A stretch of DNA of 64,000 nt from Corydoras sp. C115 (GCA_019802505.1 JAFMOC010000083.1:2771501-2835500); one strand, 5' to 3'. Positions 1-12,922 are shown, counted from the first letter of the stretch. Numbers and translations: made by a program. Notes: generated by a model not told the origin, from the sequence alone.

Positions 1-1119
1 AATTAGGTAATTATACATGCTGTTGTGTTTACTTTATTATGTAGTCTTGTAAGATAAGGTGCATTCACACACTGCACTGCATGTAGTCCCTAGTCTTGCC
101 ATGCAAGCAATTTAAATATAGCCTAAAATGTATCTCCCAATGTTCACAAAATTACAGTTATCATCATCTTATAAAGTATTTAACAATTTTATTTAATACT
201 ATGCTATGTGAGGAATACATGAAATGTTAGACACTTGAAGGTAATGGGTTGAACCATGAGCTTTTATTGAAACAGAAATATTCAGGTTATGAACACATTT
301 TTTAAAGGAAGTAAGGAGGATAAGAAAATAATTCAGACTTTTTCAACATTTTCACACCAGTCCATTTCCTTGAGGGGTGGAGGTCAGAGTAACACTTGGT
401 CACAAGAGACAGTTATAAATCATGGAGTATGCCACTGCCAGTCTGGGAACACCTGGAGGGCAAAGGGAAGCCCTTATGCACTACTCACAAATCGCCCACT
501 TTAAAAGGAGCACGGAAACTGTAAGGTTATATAAGAATGGTATTCCAGTTCTGATGCTTGATTTTTGTTCTGCACATGAAGAGCACATTTTAATCAGGTT
601 AATGGAAAAATTTAAGTAAATAAGTATGATGAACCCACATCAGATATCCAGAATGTGTTACTGCTCTGGTCTCTGTATTCTCTCAGGCTTTACTTAACCT
701 GCATGTTATCCTGCTTGTCAGTCCTGATACTTAGTATGCTTAAGCCACAAAAGTTGGGTTAAATCACAGCAGAATTACTTTTCATAATTGATTGTTATTG
801 CTAGATTTTCCAATGACAGTAATAAAAAAATACAATGGGAAAGCAAACCACAAACTGCATATTAGAAACACAAAAATTAATTGTATTTTTATTGAACACA
901 ATATATACTCAATCTTTATCTGGTTGTTATTTATAAGTTATGAAACAATAGCACTTTAATCACAGTTCAAATGTAAGGTTTTAAAATTTTACATAAAGCC
1001 TCAGAAACACGTGAAGTATTATGTTAAGTATTATGCACCAATACCAAGTACCTATATGTGCTAGTACTATTAAATATTATATTTGCATATCTCTATAGAA
1101 ATATGTTTACAGTTTATCT

Positions 1120-1391
1120 TCCGTTTAATCCTATACTAAGAACTAGGGTCGCTGGGGTGGTGGGCTTTATATTCCCATGCCAATCCATGAGAAAATGATT
1201 TGGGGTGCCATACACCCCAGATACCCCCAGGAAATGCTTCCACTCCATTACTGGACACACTCACCCAAATAGATACCCTATTTATGGGCATTTCTAGATC
1301 TGCCAGTTCACCATAAATCTATGTTTATGGACTGTGGGAGGAAACCCACGCAGACACGGTGAGAACATGCAAACCCCTAAGCCACACAATG
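1120..1391 (-). mobile_element. DANA/mermaid-like tRNA-derived SINE, degenerate
   Basis: Read on the minus strand it carries the family's body: the reverse of 'ggactgtgggaggaaaccca', a 'cacactcaccca' block and a 3' part with the clamp seen in the other copies. The tRNA-derived head (right end) is badly eroded. Confidence 0.7.
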
Positions 1392-1675
1392 AATTCAGTA
1401 AAAAATAAATAAGATCATTTTCAGGAGAAAAAAATCAGTGTAACATGGATTAGGTACAAGGTTCAGTTTACAGAGCATCTTGAAACAGATGGTGGGGGAG
1501 TTCTTCAGCAGTGTCTTGTGAATGGAAATCGGAGCCAAGGAAATGAGTGAGGCAATTGACTCACCTGCCTTGTGTTCTGTTAATTGGATATGTGTTTCGG
1601 TTCAGAAGAATCAAGACAGAAAGATAAAGAAAAAGTCAGAGCTGGAGAGTGAGAGCCAGATATGACATGCGAGAG

Positions 1676-1676
<1 letters not shown>

Positions 1677-1740
<64 letters not shown>
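1677..1740. repeat. (TG)32 microsatellite
   Basis: Perfect 64-bp TG run, followed by an imperfect CATATGTGTGTA tail. Likely length-polymorphic. Confidence 0.97.
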
Positions 1741-1741
<1 letters not shown>

Positions 1742-2179
1742 ATATGTGTGTATAAAAGGACTTAATTTGAGTGAATCACAGAAATCTGTGGTGGGTTCAA
1801 ATACATTTTCTTACATTATGATGTGACTATCTCTAAATTTCACATACAATTTCAATTTCATATTCAATTTCAGTTTTAGATTTACTTTAATTTTTCAAAT
1901 CTTAGCTTTTAGAAATAAAAATCACCATTTTACCAGAAACTTTTTGAACTGCTATACATGGAAACTGTATGTTTCATTATTTGTGGCTGTTGCTTTGGGG
2001 TTAATGTAGTTAAATGGACTAGTTAGGCATAACCAAAGGGCATAGCGTAAGTTCCGGGGACGTGTGCTTACTTCACTCAGTGTGTGTTATTTTTATTCTA
2101 TCACCTAGGGCAAACTGGGTCCGTGAAACGTGTACCACATGTTAGGTAAATCAGAATAAATTCTCCTTGAATCCTTGAA

Positions 2180-2957
2180 TTGGTGGTGGGTTTAACCTTT
2201 ACTGACATCAGGGATGTCGTGGTGGTGAAATGATTGTCTGAAAGGTGAGTGATGAAGGTGAAGGTGGAAAGTGATAAAGTGTTTTGGAATGCAATTAGTG
2301 CATATGCTGCACAAGTGTATCATAAGATGGAGGAAACGGAAGTGTTGGTACCTAAAGTGAAGTGAGTTGTGACTGAAGCTGTCTTTAATGGGCATGTTGG
2401 CAAAGAGTATATATGTGACGAGGTGTTGTTGGGTTGATATAGTGTTTGGGACCGAAACATGGTGGTAGATTTTGCAAAATTTTTTTTAAATGTCTGTATG
2501 CACACATATTTTAACATAAAGGAGGAACACAGCTTGACATATAGGAGTGCGGGAAGGAGCGCGTCGATGGATATTATTCTTTATGGCAAAACCTGAAAGT
2601 GATTAGAGACTATAAGGTGGTTTCAAAGGAAAAAAAGTGGCACAGGCAAAGGAATGGGCTTATAGCAGGCTGTATAAGAGGTCACTAGGACACTAGGGAA
2701 GGTAAAAATGACTTGTATCGATTGGCCAGTCAGAGAAACAGCACTGGGAAGGATATATAGCAGTCTAGAGCGATAAAGGATCCCGATAGGAATGTGTCAA
2801 ACATGGAGGATGTACTGAAAAGATGGAAAGTGTATTTTAAGCTGATGAATGTAGAAAATAGAGCACGGGAGAGAAGGTTGAATGATGTAGAGATAGTGAA
2901 CTAGGTATTTCCTCAGATTAGCAAAGCGGATGTAAGGGATACTCCAGATAGTGTGAC
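2180..2957 (+). mobile_element. RTE-type LINE fragment (endonuclease to linker), pseudogene
   Basis: Several short stretches match the apurinic endonuclease and linker part of RTE-like LINEs of fish. They include a GLSETK-like start (about 2230), the FNGHVG motif (about 2385-2402), 'GTAGATTTTGCAAAA', 'GAGGAACACAG.TTGACATATA', 'GACTTGTATCGATTGGCCAG' (about 2711) and 'AAAAGATGGAAAGTGTA'. The Asp normally preceding FNGH reads Val, and frames are broken repeatedly, so it is dead. Orientation is +, opposite to the two other RTE pieces in this window. Confidence 0.75.
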
Positions 2958-3794
2958 TAAAAAAGTATGACATACTGTCTTCTTAAACTAATCTGCTTAC
3001 ACAATCATCTGAAATAATAAAGTTAATAGTACTAGGGAGTGAGGCATTTTTTTTCAGTTTTATCCTAATATGAAAATTCTGTAAATGAGAGCTAAACTCA
3101 GACAGCATCTGCCATTTTCCCAAAACCTTCACTCAACACATTCTCTTACCGTCTTTTATTCTGTGAGCATCTTCATACCCCCCTGTTCCCTCATGAGTTG
3201 CTCTGAAAGTTGTGGTAGGAGAAAGGGTTTGATTGGGAGCAACTGCCTGTGCCAGAGGGATGCAGGGGTGTCGGAGAAGACACAGCTAAAAATGAAAACT
3301 GCAGGCTAAAATACAGAGACTTCCAAAAAAACTCCATTGCCATGCTCGTGGACATAAAGATAATAAGAGTTCTTTAATAAGTAAAGACAGAAAAGACAAA
3401 AAAGACAGAAAAGGGAATGTGAGTAACAAGAGGTGGCATGATTACTTTCAATTATTGTCAAGGTTAAAGACTGCCAAGGCTCAATCGTCATAGGTGGTTT
3501 AAAATCAAGAAATATTTGCATGTGAAAGAAATAGTAGAGAAGCAGAGGAAGGAAGGAAAACATTCTGTCCAACCCTGAAAATTCTAGAAGCATGTTTCTT
3601 GGAACTGTTTTTTCCTTTGTTCACCAGAGTTTTTATTTTATCAAATATTTGTGATATGTGAAATATGACGTTGGATCTCACATGATAGCTTTGTTAAATC
3701 AGTGAACAGCTGAGACATTGTGGTCATTACTGACTGTTAGATTCGTTATGAAAGATAGTGAGAGGATTTACCAGACTGTTCACATACTCATCCG

Positions 3795-3845
3795 CACACA
3801 CGCACACACATGCACACACACACACGCACACACACGCACACACAA
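3795..3845. repeat. Imperfect (CA)n microsatellite
   Basis: CA run broken by CG and TG interruptions (CACACGCACACACATG...). Confidence 0.9.
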
Positions 3846-4059
3846 AATTCACTACATATAGTTAAATGAAAACACTTGCCACCCGGCTATTTAAAGTACC
3901 ATTATGCATTCTGTGGTATGCATATTAATTCAGCAGGTTCTTTGAAGAAATATCATATATTCCAGTTCAACAACCAGACAAATTGTTGTATTATGAAGAC
4001 TATATACTTGCTGGCTGTTCAGTTAGGTTAACCACTTTGTTTCTATTAATACTGTCCTT

Positions 4060-4192
4060 TTTTTATCAGTGCTATGCGCTATAGAGATGCACTTTGTAAT
4101 TCTACAATTGCCTGTGGTGCATCTGTTTCTCTACATATTTTGTTAGGCTAGTGTTTTTAGTTTTGTAATGATCAGGACTTCATCAATGAGGT
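4060..4192 (+). mobile_element. Palindromic MITE fragment
   Basis: 'GCACTTTGTAATTCTACAATTGCC...GCATCTGTTTCTCTACATATTTTGTTAG' is the same block that appears in inverse orientation in the MITE copies near 15300, 32880 and 57060. 'AATGATCAGGAC' follows it. Confidence 0.6.
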
Positions 4193-4193
4193 A

Positions 4194-4355
4194 CAGTGCC
4201 AGCCAAAAGTTTGGACACACTGCCTTCTTGCTCACCTGTCTATTTTCTCCACCTACTATATAGATGGACTTTGCAGTTTTACATTTACTGTAGTACATCT
4301 CTTTTCCTTTCTTTTTAATTGCAGCAACCACAGCCTACCAAAAACTGTTTTCCTT
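4194..4355 (+). mobile_element. Tc1/mariner-type MITE, left end
   Basis: It begins TA|CAGTGCCAGCCAAAAGTTTGGACACAC, the terminal sequence shared with 33882 and 56819. 'TATATAGATGGACTTTGCAGTTTTACATTTACTGTAGTACATCT' block follows in part. The right end is not found. Confidence 0.7.
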
Positions 4356-5519
4356 TACTGTAAATCTCCCATTTAAGAAGGACCCTTTTTTCAATAACCT
4401 TTGGGTCAGGTAAGAAAGGGGGTAAAATAATATCATTATTACCCATCTATCGTCTTCTTATAACTAGCAGTAGGTTTAGGAGTTGATTTTATGTCCATTT
4501 TTAACCCTAAAAGGCCCAACGAGCTAATCGAGGCCCAACGAGCTCATCATTAATAATTCCAGTCCATAGCAGTACCCTCCGCCACCCTGCTGACGTCTGA
4601 GTTGAAGTGGAGTTCTGTGGCTGTACCTGATCCAGCAACGAACCCATCCATCTGATCTGTCAAGCATCTTTCTCATCTCACCAGTCCATTAAACCTTTGA
4701 AAAATTTGTTTTCGGATATTTCTTGACCCAGTCTTGACATTTCAACTCATATGTCTTGTTCAGTGGTGGTCAGGTTTCAGCATACTCTACCATGGCAATG
4801 TTTCTAAGCATGGAACACCTAGTATTTTAGGGAACTCCTGGTAGCGTGACAGCACAAATCTGCAGGCAAAACTCAGAAAACAAAAAAACGCACCAGCATT
4901 TTAAGACTGAGGGCCAGGATGGGGGAGTAAAAAATAAAAAATGCACTGGGGATGTGAGGTGCCGAGCCCATCTAAAAACAATAGAACCAGCTGTTAAGCA
5001 AATCCGGTAGCTGTGTATCCAAAATACAATAAAAGTGTCAAGATTCAAGAATTCTGCTTAGCTCTAAAATATGTTTAAGACTGAGGAAAGGAAGCTTTCT
5101 ATTAATTATGCACACCTTGATATAGGGTATTGATCTCCCCTGGCCTCACCTTTCCTCATTACACAATTACATATCACCTAATATTTTTTAAATCCAATAA
5201 AGATTCAAGTTTACAGCTTGAAAGTAGAAAATATGCATAAAAATGATGATATGGTCAAAATACTCACTTGCCTTAAAAATGTGTATAACTACATATAGTG
5301 TATAAACATGCCATATACCAGGGTAAAGGAAACTGGATTCAAATAACCCTGTCAATTTGTGAAAGAGAAAATTACATGCAAGAGTAAATAATGCAAATTG
5401 ATGTCAAAATGAATAGTAGTGCTGTATATGTGACCTTGAATTTTTTAATCAGCATGTCCTGTATGAAGAGCTATACAAAAGAGAGCATATTTTTGAGGTA
5501 ATGTCCTCCATATAACTGC

Positions 5520-5541
5520 AAAAAAAAAAAAAAAAAAAAAA
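5520..5541. repeat. Poly(A) tract
   Basis: 22 consecutive A residues. No clear retroposed sequence is attached. Confidence 0.9.
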
Positions 5542-6029
5542 TCACAGCTGTTGTGACACACAGAGGCTGCATGTGCAGACACATGGGAACGTGTCAGTAT
5601 TAGATGAATGCACTAATGAAAGTGACAGGTTGGAAAAGTAGATTTACTAGGCCTGCTGGAAGCCTCCTCATGGTCTACACCTTTGTACCCCTGGCATAAA
5701 GTTCAAGTGCAAAAGAGCCTGCAATACCAGCACTGTCACTTCTGCTGGCTGTCGTTTTATTTTTGTCTTTAGCTATTGTTTCTGCTGTTTTTGTTTGTGT
5801 CTTTGTTTGGCCATCTGACTGTTTGTCAACCTGTCATGCATACCGGAGATGTGATTGTGGGTTGGATAAGGTTTATAAGAGAACATTTGTGTGTGGAGAA
5901 CTTCCTTCCAGTACACACGACTGTAAAAAAAAAAAAAAAAGTATTTGCCCCTTACAATGTTTTCTTCGTTTAGTCATGCTGATATATTTCAGATTATCTG
6001 ACAAATTTTAATATCATATTCAATTACCA

Positions 6030-6340
6030 TATGGCACGGTGGCATAGTGGTTAGCACATTCCAATCTGAATCCCAATCTGGATGGAGTCTCCGTGTCTGA
6101 GTGGGCTTCCTCCCACAGTCCAAAAATGGATTTAGGGTGTACTGGCTCTAAATGTCCCCTATGTAAAATTGCCATTATGGAGTGTGTGTGTGTGAGTGTG
6201 TGTGTGTTCTCCCAGCGATGGATTGGTGCTCTTTAATTGATGTATCTATCCAGCGCCTGAAACGTTCTCCTCTGGATAGGCATTTGGAACCCCCCGCGAC
6301 CCAACTAGAGGATTAAGCGGAAGATAATGAGAGGAGATGA
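6030..6340 (+). mobile_element. DANA/mermaid-like tRNA-derived SINE, near full length
   Basis: It begins GGCACGGTGGCATAGTGGTTAGCAC (tRNA A-box region), then 'AATCTGGATGGAGTCTCC', 'TTCCTCCCACAGTCCAAAAA', a short GT-rich run, 'CCCAGCGATGGATTGG', 'CCAGCGCCTGAAACGTTCTCC' and the tail 'AGAGGATTAAGCGGAAGATAATGAG'. The B-box region is shortened. The tail ends in GAGATGA. Confidence 0.9.
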
Positions 6341-6469
6341 AATTAAATTACCTGAGTGAAAAATGCATTTTTAATGATGATGTAATTTTTTAAAGGGGAA
6401 TAAGCTATCGAAACCAACCTGGCCCCATGTAAAAAATTAATAGCCCCCAACTGCAATTAACCATTTGCG

Positions 6470-7441
6470 ATAATTCAGCGTTTTTCAAGATTCAAGAGTT
6501 TTAAAATTGAAAGGCCTTTTTAAGGTCATGCCACAACATCTCAATCAGACTTGACTTTTTCAATCAGACAGACAGACCTGACTTTGACTAGGCCACATCA
6601 AATCCTTTATTTTGTTCCTTTTTTTTAGCTATCCAGAAGTGGACCTGCTAGTGTGTGCTTTGAATCATTGTCTTGCTGCAGAACCCACGTCAATTTCAGC
6701 TTAAGGTCAAATACTCATGACCAGATATTCTTCTTCAGGATTATCCGGGACAGAGCAGAATTCATGATTCTATGATTTGCAGCAAATCATCCAGGTCCTG
6801 AAGCAGCAGAGCAGACCTAGCCAATTACATCATCTCCACCAAGAATATCTGTCTTTTTTTTTTTTATAAAAGTTTTACGTCAGATGTAACGGGACCACAC
6901 CTTCCAGAATTTTCACTTTCATCCTGTCAGTCCATGGAATGATTTTCCTGGATTTTTGGCTACTGTGAGAATATAAAATTTTGGCAAATAGAGATGGGCC
7001 TTTGTGTTCTTTTAGGTCAGCAGTGGTTCGCACCTTGGAGCGTTCCCGTGGATACCATTTATCCTCATCTCTTTCTTATCGCTGAATCATGAATACTGAC
7101 CTTAACTGAGGCAAGTGAGACCTGCAGTGCTTTAGATGTTTTTTCTGGGTTCTTTTGTGACCTCTTGGAGTAATTTTGTTAGGCCGACCACTCCTGGGAA
7201 GGTTCACCACTGTTCCATGTATTCTCCATTTGTGGATAATAGCTCTTCCAAATGGTTTTGTAACCTTTTCCTGGCTGATCGATGTTTAAATTTCTTCAGA
7301 TTAAGACATAATGTGTTGCTTTTGAGGTATTTTAGGCTACTTCACTTTGTCAAACGGGTTCTATTGAGTGATTTCTTGATTGTACATGTCTGGAAGTAAT
7401 CGCGTCTGGGTGTGGCTAGTGAAATCAAGTTCTCAAAAAAT
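6470..7441 (-). pseudogene. Tc1-like transposase relic
   Basis: On the minus strand, about 7400-7100 carries the leader and N-terminal DNA-binding part: 'CCACAAATGGAGAATACATGGAACAGTGGTGAACCTTCCCAGGAGTGGTCGGCC' in pieces reads as the HKWR.HGTV.NLPRSGRP segment of Tc1 transposases. Further on, about 6690-6660, LQQDNDSKHT preserves the second catalytic Asp of the DD34E triad. A large part between is deleted or frameshifted, and a poly(T) run sits at about 6850. It cannot encode an active enzyme. Confidence 0.85.
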
Positions 7442-9695
7442 GGGCAAGTCAGTTTTTTACAAACGGCCAGATGGTTTATAATGGCTTTTTACCTTTAAAT
7501 TAAATCACCATTTAAAAACAGCTTTATGGATTTACTCTGGTTATTGTTGTCTGCTTATACATATATAATTAGTTTTGTTTAGTGGCATTGCAGTCCAGCA
7601 GGATGGCCTCAACGAACTGAACTGAAAGAGACACATACATACACAATGAACTATAGTTGCTCTATAGTCTGTTTTTCTTATTTTTTTAATGCTTTTTGTC
7701 GTCGATGTAGTCATGAGTCAGCGTGCAATGTGTTATTATAAGTAGATCAAATGTCACAGTGCTAGAATTTTGAAAACTGCTTAGTGGCATTCATCTTTCA
7801 TAAATGTTTGCTACCAGCCTGCTGTGGCATTCTATAAGCACTAAAAGCTTAATGGGTGACTAACACAAATTGTGTAGTTAAAAATCATTAAAATTTAAGT
7901 CTACTCAATGTAGAAATAAGGTAGATTACTAGGATTACAAGGGTATTGTCAATTCCACCGCATGCCAAGGACATACGTTCCTCCTCTCCATAGACAGAGA
8001 GTGAGGGAGCCGCTGTGATAATTCGCACCGCCACCATGAGTCTTAGATATGTCTAATAATACGCAGTGAGTGAACTTTAGAAGCACAACTGTGTATGATC
8101 CAGTTATACTAGTGCAACGTATGCAAACATAACACCACCACATGTGTCACTGTAGCATGGTGTATGATCCCCCACCAAATAACACCTTCTCTGTATATTT
8201 TCTAATGCCCCAGGGACCAAATTCTACATGATAAATACCTCATACTGCTGAAAAAAATACAGGAATAAAGGATTTTACAATTGATTTGACTCCTTTTGTG
8301 CTCATGTCTATTTCCACTAACAGAATTTTTGGCAGGCTAATCTGAGGTGCACCGTTTTAAGGCTTCTGATGATAAGGTATAAGGGACATGTACACACAGT
8401 TATGGAAAAAGAATGTGAGAGACATGCCTAAGATAACCTGACATTCCTGTCTTTATTCCCAGCATTCTCTCACATGACAAACTGACTATGCCCAAGCTAT
8501 GAAAAAAACACATCTATGTGTTTTTCCTTGCCTGTCCTTCTCACCATTTTCTCATTCCCTTTATTAACTGGTTAAGCCCAATAAACCAATCGTTTGATTT
8601 TTTTCCCTTTAAGACAGAGAAACCTAATTAGCCACAGAGGACGATCCATGCCCATGTTTCCAGAACGATTTCTTATATTAAAGCATACAATAGCAGACTC
8701 TGGGTACAAGATACAGGCGAGAAAAAGAGGAGAAGATAAACAGAGAAAGTCACCAGAGGCAAATTTCCAACCATACATATTTAATGCTGATACTGACCCT
8801 TTTTGATTGAAATCTATGCATCAGAACATAATTTTAATTTCCAATAGGTGAAAATAGTGTAATAGCATGTTTTAAAATAGCAAAACTGTGAGAGCAAGAC
8901 ATTGTGAGCAAGAGGAATAAGCTTTGCAATGCATAATCTTCCTTGAAATGTCTTGGGGACGTTTGGAGAAGAGCAGACCGCTTAGCAGATCTAATTTTTT
9001 AAGCAACCCGGATAACTTGCAGAAAGAGGCTTGCTGGAGTTATATAAGTGTCCCTCAGACCCTCAGGAGCTTTTTAGATTATCTGTGTGCATATAGTGCC
9101 CAAGTAGATATTTGAATAGAGCTTCTAAATCTTTTAAAGTATCTGAGTGAGTGAAGTCTCAACTGTAAGACTCAAATTATCCACATACATGTTACAAGTA
9201 TTTACAATAACTTACGATTTACTTGTAATCCTTTAAAGGTGGTTCTAACTTTCAAACTTTAGCTCAAACATTATTTTATGATGTCAAGCTATAAGATGTT
9301 TGATACAGTATAATAAGAGTGGTAGAACGATTGTTTTGAATATACAGAATAAACAATCTACATGTTTTTAAAGGTTTAATAACATTTTAATATAAATCAT
9401 TTCATCAAAAAGGCAATTTAAGTAAATGGTTTACTCTTTATAATATATAAACTTAATATCTGACATATTTCCTATTGGCTGCCACAAGACATCTTATCTG
9501 AAAGTAACTGAAAGCTTGGAATTTTTTGTCCTTAAGTGCTCATAAACACTAAATGGTATTTGTGTCAGGGGAATCTGGAGGTCAGTTGATGACAGTCAAC
9601 ATGCCTTGAGGGGTTTTGGACTTCAGGAATTTGTTTCAAAGCTTTGATGTGTGTTTTTGGTAATTATTGTGCTTTGTAAATTTTCAATAAAAGTC

Positions 9696-10028
9696 ACATC
9701 TCATCTCATCTCATCTTTCACTGAATCCTTGGGTCGTGGGGTGGGGTTCATTATGCCCATCCTGGGGAGAACGTTTTAGGCACTGGGCAGATACATCAAG
9801 GACAGGACACCAATCTATCTCTGGGCACACTCACTTACAAGACACACTCACACTATGAAGGGGCAATTTAGAGAGAGGCAATTTAGAACAGCCAAATAAC
9901 CTTTAATTCATGTTTTTGGACTGTGGGAGGAAACTCATGAGGGCATGGAACCCACCCAAATTGAGATTCAAACCTGGATTTCCAGCGCTGAATGGACCAT
10001 GTGATAACCTCTGCACCATTGTGTCACC
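9696..10028 (-). mobile_element. DANA/mermaid-like SINE, near full length
   Basis: Minus strand. The 3' tail is (GAGAT)n, seen here as CATCTCATCTCATCT at 9696-9717. The body has 'ACGTTTTAGGCACTGGGCAGATACATC', 'TTTTTGGACTGTGGGAGGAAAC' and 'GGGATTCAAACC'-like B-box remnants (about 9961-9975). The head ends at about 10028 in TGTGTCACCCC. Confidence 0.88.
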
Positions 10029-10945
10029 CCAAAAAGAAGTCAAGTAAAATGATCACTCAAACTGTGGGAAAGTACAGTAAAATACCATATTTTTTTATTG
10101 CTTTTCCATATCAGCCTTGCTTAAAGGCATGTAATGGCCTTCTAATATCCGTGTTACAGAAGATAAATATATACAGTTTTATACTGACATTAAGATTTTA
10201 TATAGGAAGTCAGTGAAAAAAATAAGAAGGATTTTGCTTAATTCAAGCAGTAGGCTAAAGTAAGCGATGTTAAGGGAAAGACAAAAATACTGATGCACAG
10301 ATAGAGAGCAGCAGGAACTCTAGGGATTGAAAGCAAATGTCACTGTCATTTGCTATATCTTCATAATACTCTTTGGGCCAGTGTGAGCAGGGAGAGTAAG
10401 TGAGGAACTGGGAGAGCTCAAAACGCAAATGTACATTAATACATATGTAGGTGTACTTCAAACAGGCTCTGGCATGAAGAGGTCATCGAAGCCAAACCCA
10501 GAGAGAGTAAGGGCTTGACCCTGCGGCCACATTTAGACCGAGAAGCAAGACTACTGAGACCTACAGCAGCTCAGCATATAACCACCACATGACCCTCTTC
10601 TCTTTCTAATCTCAGAGCTGATTAATTTAGGATGAGGGTTGTATATGTTGGAGTTTTCTTTTTTTAACTACAACATTATTAGATGCCTAAGGACATATTT
10701 TCCTTATTTATCCCTGAAAGCAACCCTGAGGTTTACAGTGTTTTTTATTCCCGGAATGACCATCTTTCTCTCTGGTAATTCTCCACTGACCTCTTTTATC
10801 ATCAAACACTGATATTTACTAAATGTTTAATTAATCGCACCTTTCTGAGTAAACTACACACTGTCGTGTGTGAAAATCTCAGGAGATAAAACAAAAGCCC
10901 CTGACGGTTTAGCCACAGTTAAAATTACATTTTAATAGTTTTGAA

Positions 10946-11010
10946 CAAAGGGCTTAGCGGTTAGCACATCCACCATTCAGAACTGGGGAACCAGGTTTGA
11001 TTTCTGATTT
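10946..11010 (+). mobile_element. SINE head fragment
   Basis: 'GGGCTTAGCGGTTAGCACATCCACCATTCAGAACTGGGGAACCAGGTTTGATT' is the tRNA-like head of the DANA-like family. The body is missing. Confidence 0.6.
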
Positions 11011-11021
11011 AAATGATTGAT

Positions 11022-11082
11022 TAAATTGGAAACTAGATATAGTATAGTAGATATAGTAAATTGGAAACTAGATATAGTATAT
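11022..11082. repeat. 35-bp tandem duplication
   Basis: TAAATTGGAAACTAGATATA at 11022 recurs at 11057 with a 35-bp offset. The identical match runs about 25 bp (11022-11046 and 11057-11081). Confidence 0.85.
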
Positions 11083-12307
11083 TTGGATGCCAATTTGTAT
11101 ACAGTGTGAAATAAAAAGTTTAGGTTAAAAACCAAGACTGTGAATCAACGTTGTGGTATTTTTCAGAAACGAAACCTAATTAAACAGTGAAATGACCTTG
11201 ACCCTGACATTAATTTAATGGTGAATAACTGTCATGAATAATGCTGTCTGGGTTAGGGAAAATTAATGCAAAAAAATATAATGATAATAATAATAGTAAT
11301 TCTAAAATGTTTATAAGCACCACTCTATTTATTTCATTATTTCAATTAAGAAAAATCCCTTTTTATTAGGTTTTATGTAGGAATAGATTATTATTTATCT
11401 TTTTTATGTAAAAGATGTGTGCTGTCTATGCCGACAGAAAAAAAAAATGAAAAGTTGATGCACTTTTCATAACTCAAGACAAAACCAGATGGCAGGTACC
11501 GGTTTAACTTTGGCTCTATTTTTTGTTTAATTATTTTCAGTGGTGTCGTTTTTAAGTGTGTTACTGTGCAGTGAGATGCAGCAATAGCGACAGATGTGTC
11601 AGGCAGTTTGATGCAGATGTGTGAACTCGCAGTAAAATCACCTCATTGTAACACATTTTTTCTGTCTCCTAGTATTTATATTCCATTTTCGCTGTACAAC
11701 TTGTTTTTACAGCAGTGTCTAGTGTGCCAAAGCCATCTGACGAAACACAAATTGAGTATCTGTTCATTTTCTTTTCCCTGTTAGCCCTGATAATGGACAT
11801 TTTTAATCTTTCTCTGAGCAGTAACAAAACATATCCAGTTGAGCCAGATGTTCATGCTAAAAATTATCTTCTCCTCCTTCGACGCCAAGAGAATAGGTGA
11901 AAAAACTTGGGGGTTGGAGGGGAGCAGAAGAGGGAGCATGAATCCTTGTTCCCCCGGCAGGTACAGGCTGATGAAAAAACAGAGATAGACATGGAGAGAG
12001 AGTGCAGATAAGAAGGCGATTTCATGAGCATTGTATGTGTATGAGTGTGTGAATGCTTTTCTGTATGTGAGTTTGTTTCCTTCAATATTGCCAGGTTTTA
12101 TAAACCAATATCTCTAGCACATACCCACAGAAGGTGGGAACAATAGCAATATGATAAAAGCAAGGATAAAAGAAAGCTCTAAAATTACACTCCATGTTCA
12201 TCAGTTTTGACTATTTACTGGCCGAAGCATAATTTCTTTGCAGCTTCTCCAGTCACTATGTTATTTACAAAACATCAAAAAACCTTGTAAGTATAGGCAG
12301 GTTCATC

Positions 12308-12432
12308 TTATCTCATTTTATACTAAATTGACCCTATATAGTGTGTGAGTAATTGTGTGTGATGGACTGGCACACTGTCCTGGGTGTATACCTAGTATGG
12401 GTTTAAGCAAAAGTTAAGATGGGACATGAGAT
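12308..12432 (+). mobile_element. DANA/mermaid-like SINE, 3' half
   Basis: 'ATAGTGTGTGAGTAATTGTGTGTGATGGACTGGCACACTGTCCTGGGTGTATAC' in parts matches the body of the full-length copies; the tail runs to GACATGAGAT. The tRNA head is absent. Confidence 0.65.
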
Positions 12433-12439
12433 ACTTAAG

Positions 12440-12735
12440 TAACTCTCAAAGTCTTCATGGGAACTAAGAGGGGAACAAGTAGTCAGGTACTGCTAATTAT
12501 ATGTCCTTGATTACTTAATCATCAACAAGTGTGACCACCATTATATAAGTAGATGTTTCAGTATTTCCTTTGTCTATAGCATCCAGACACCATCACAAAC
12601 TTCAGTAATGATTTTTTTTAATGTGCTGCTGTCCATTAATCTATGAAGAGCAATATCCACTTTAACACTTTAAAGTATAGAGAAACTGCTTAAACCACTT
12701 TTCAGACTCTACATGATCCCTGATGCATTAGTATC
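12440..12735 (+). mobile_element. Tc1-like transposon left-end fragment
   Basis: 'TACTGCTAATTATATGTCCTTGATTACTTAATCATCAACAAGTGTGACCACC' is the leader of a fish Tc1 family; the same leader occurs at 23585. After it come 'GCATCCAGACACC' and a decayed start of the transposase. No open frame survives. Confidence 0.6.
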
Positions 12736-12882
12736 AGCATTATTTAGCTATTAACTTTAAGTTTCTTAAATGAATAATACAAGACTATAAGGAAAAAGTG
12801 TATAAAACACTGCATATGTTAGCAATTGGTTAATGAAAAACATAAGCCAGAAAGAGAGACAGGAAATGAGAGAGCAAGGCTC

Positions 12883-12888
<6 letters not shown>

Positions 12889-12922
<34 letters not shown>
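12889..12922. repeat. (AG)n microsatellite
   Basis: About 17 AG units in a wider purine-rich stretch (12845-12925). Confidence 0.93.

Noticed and set aside
7136..7399. 87-codon open frame on the + strand
   Set aside because: Antisense shadow of the Tc1 transposase relic.
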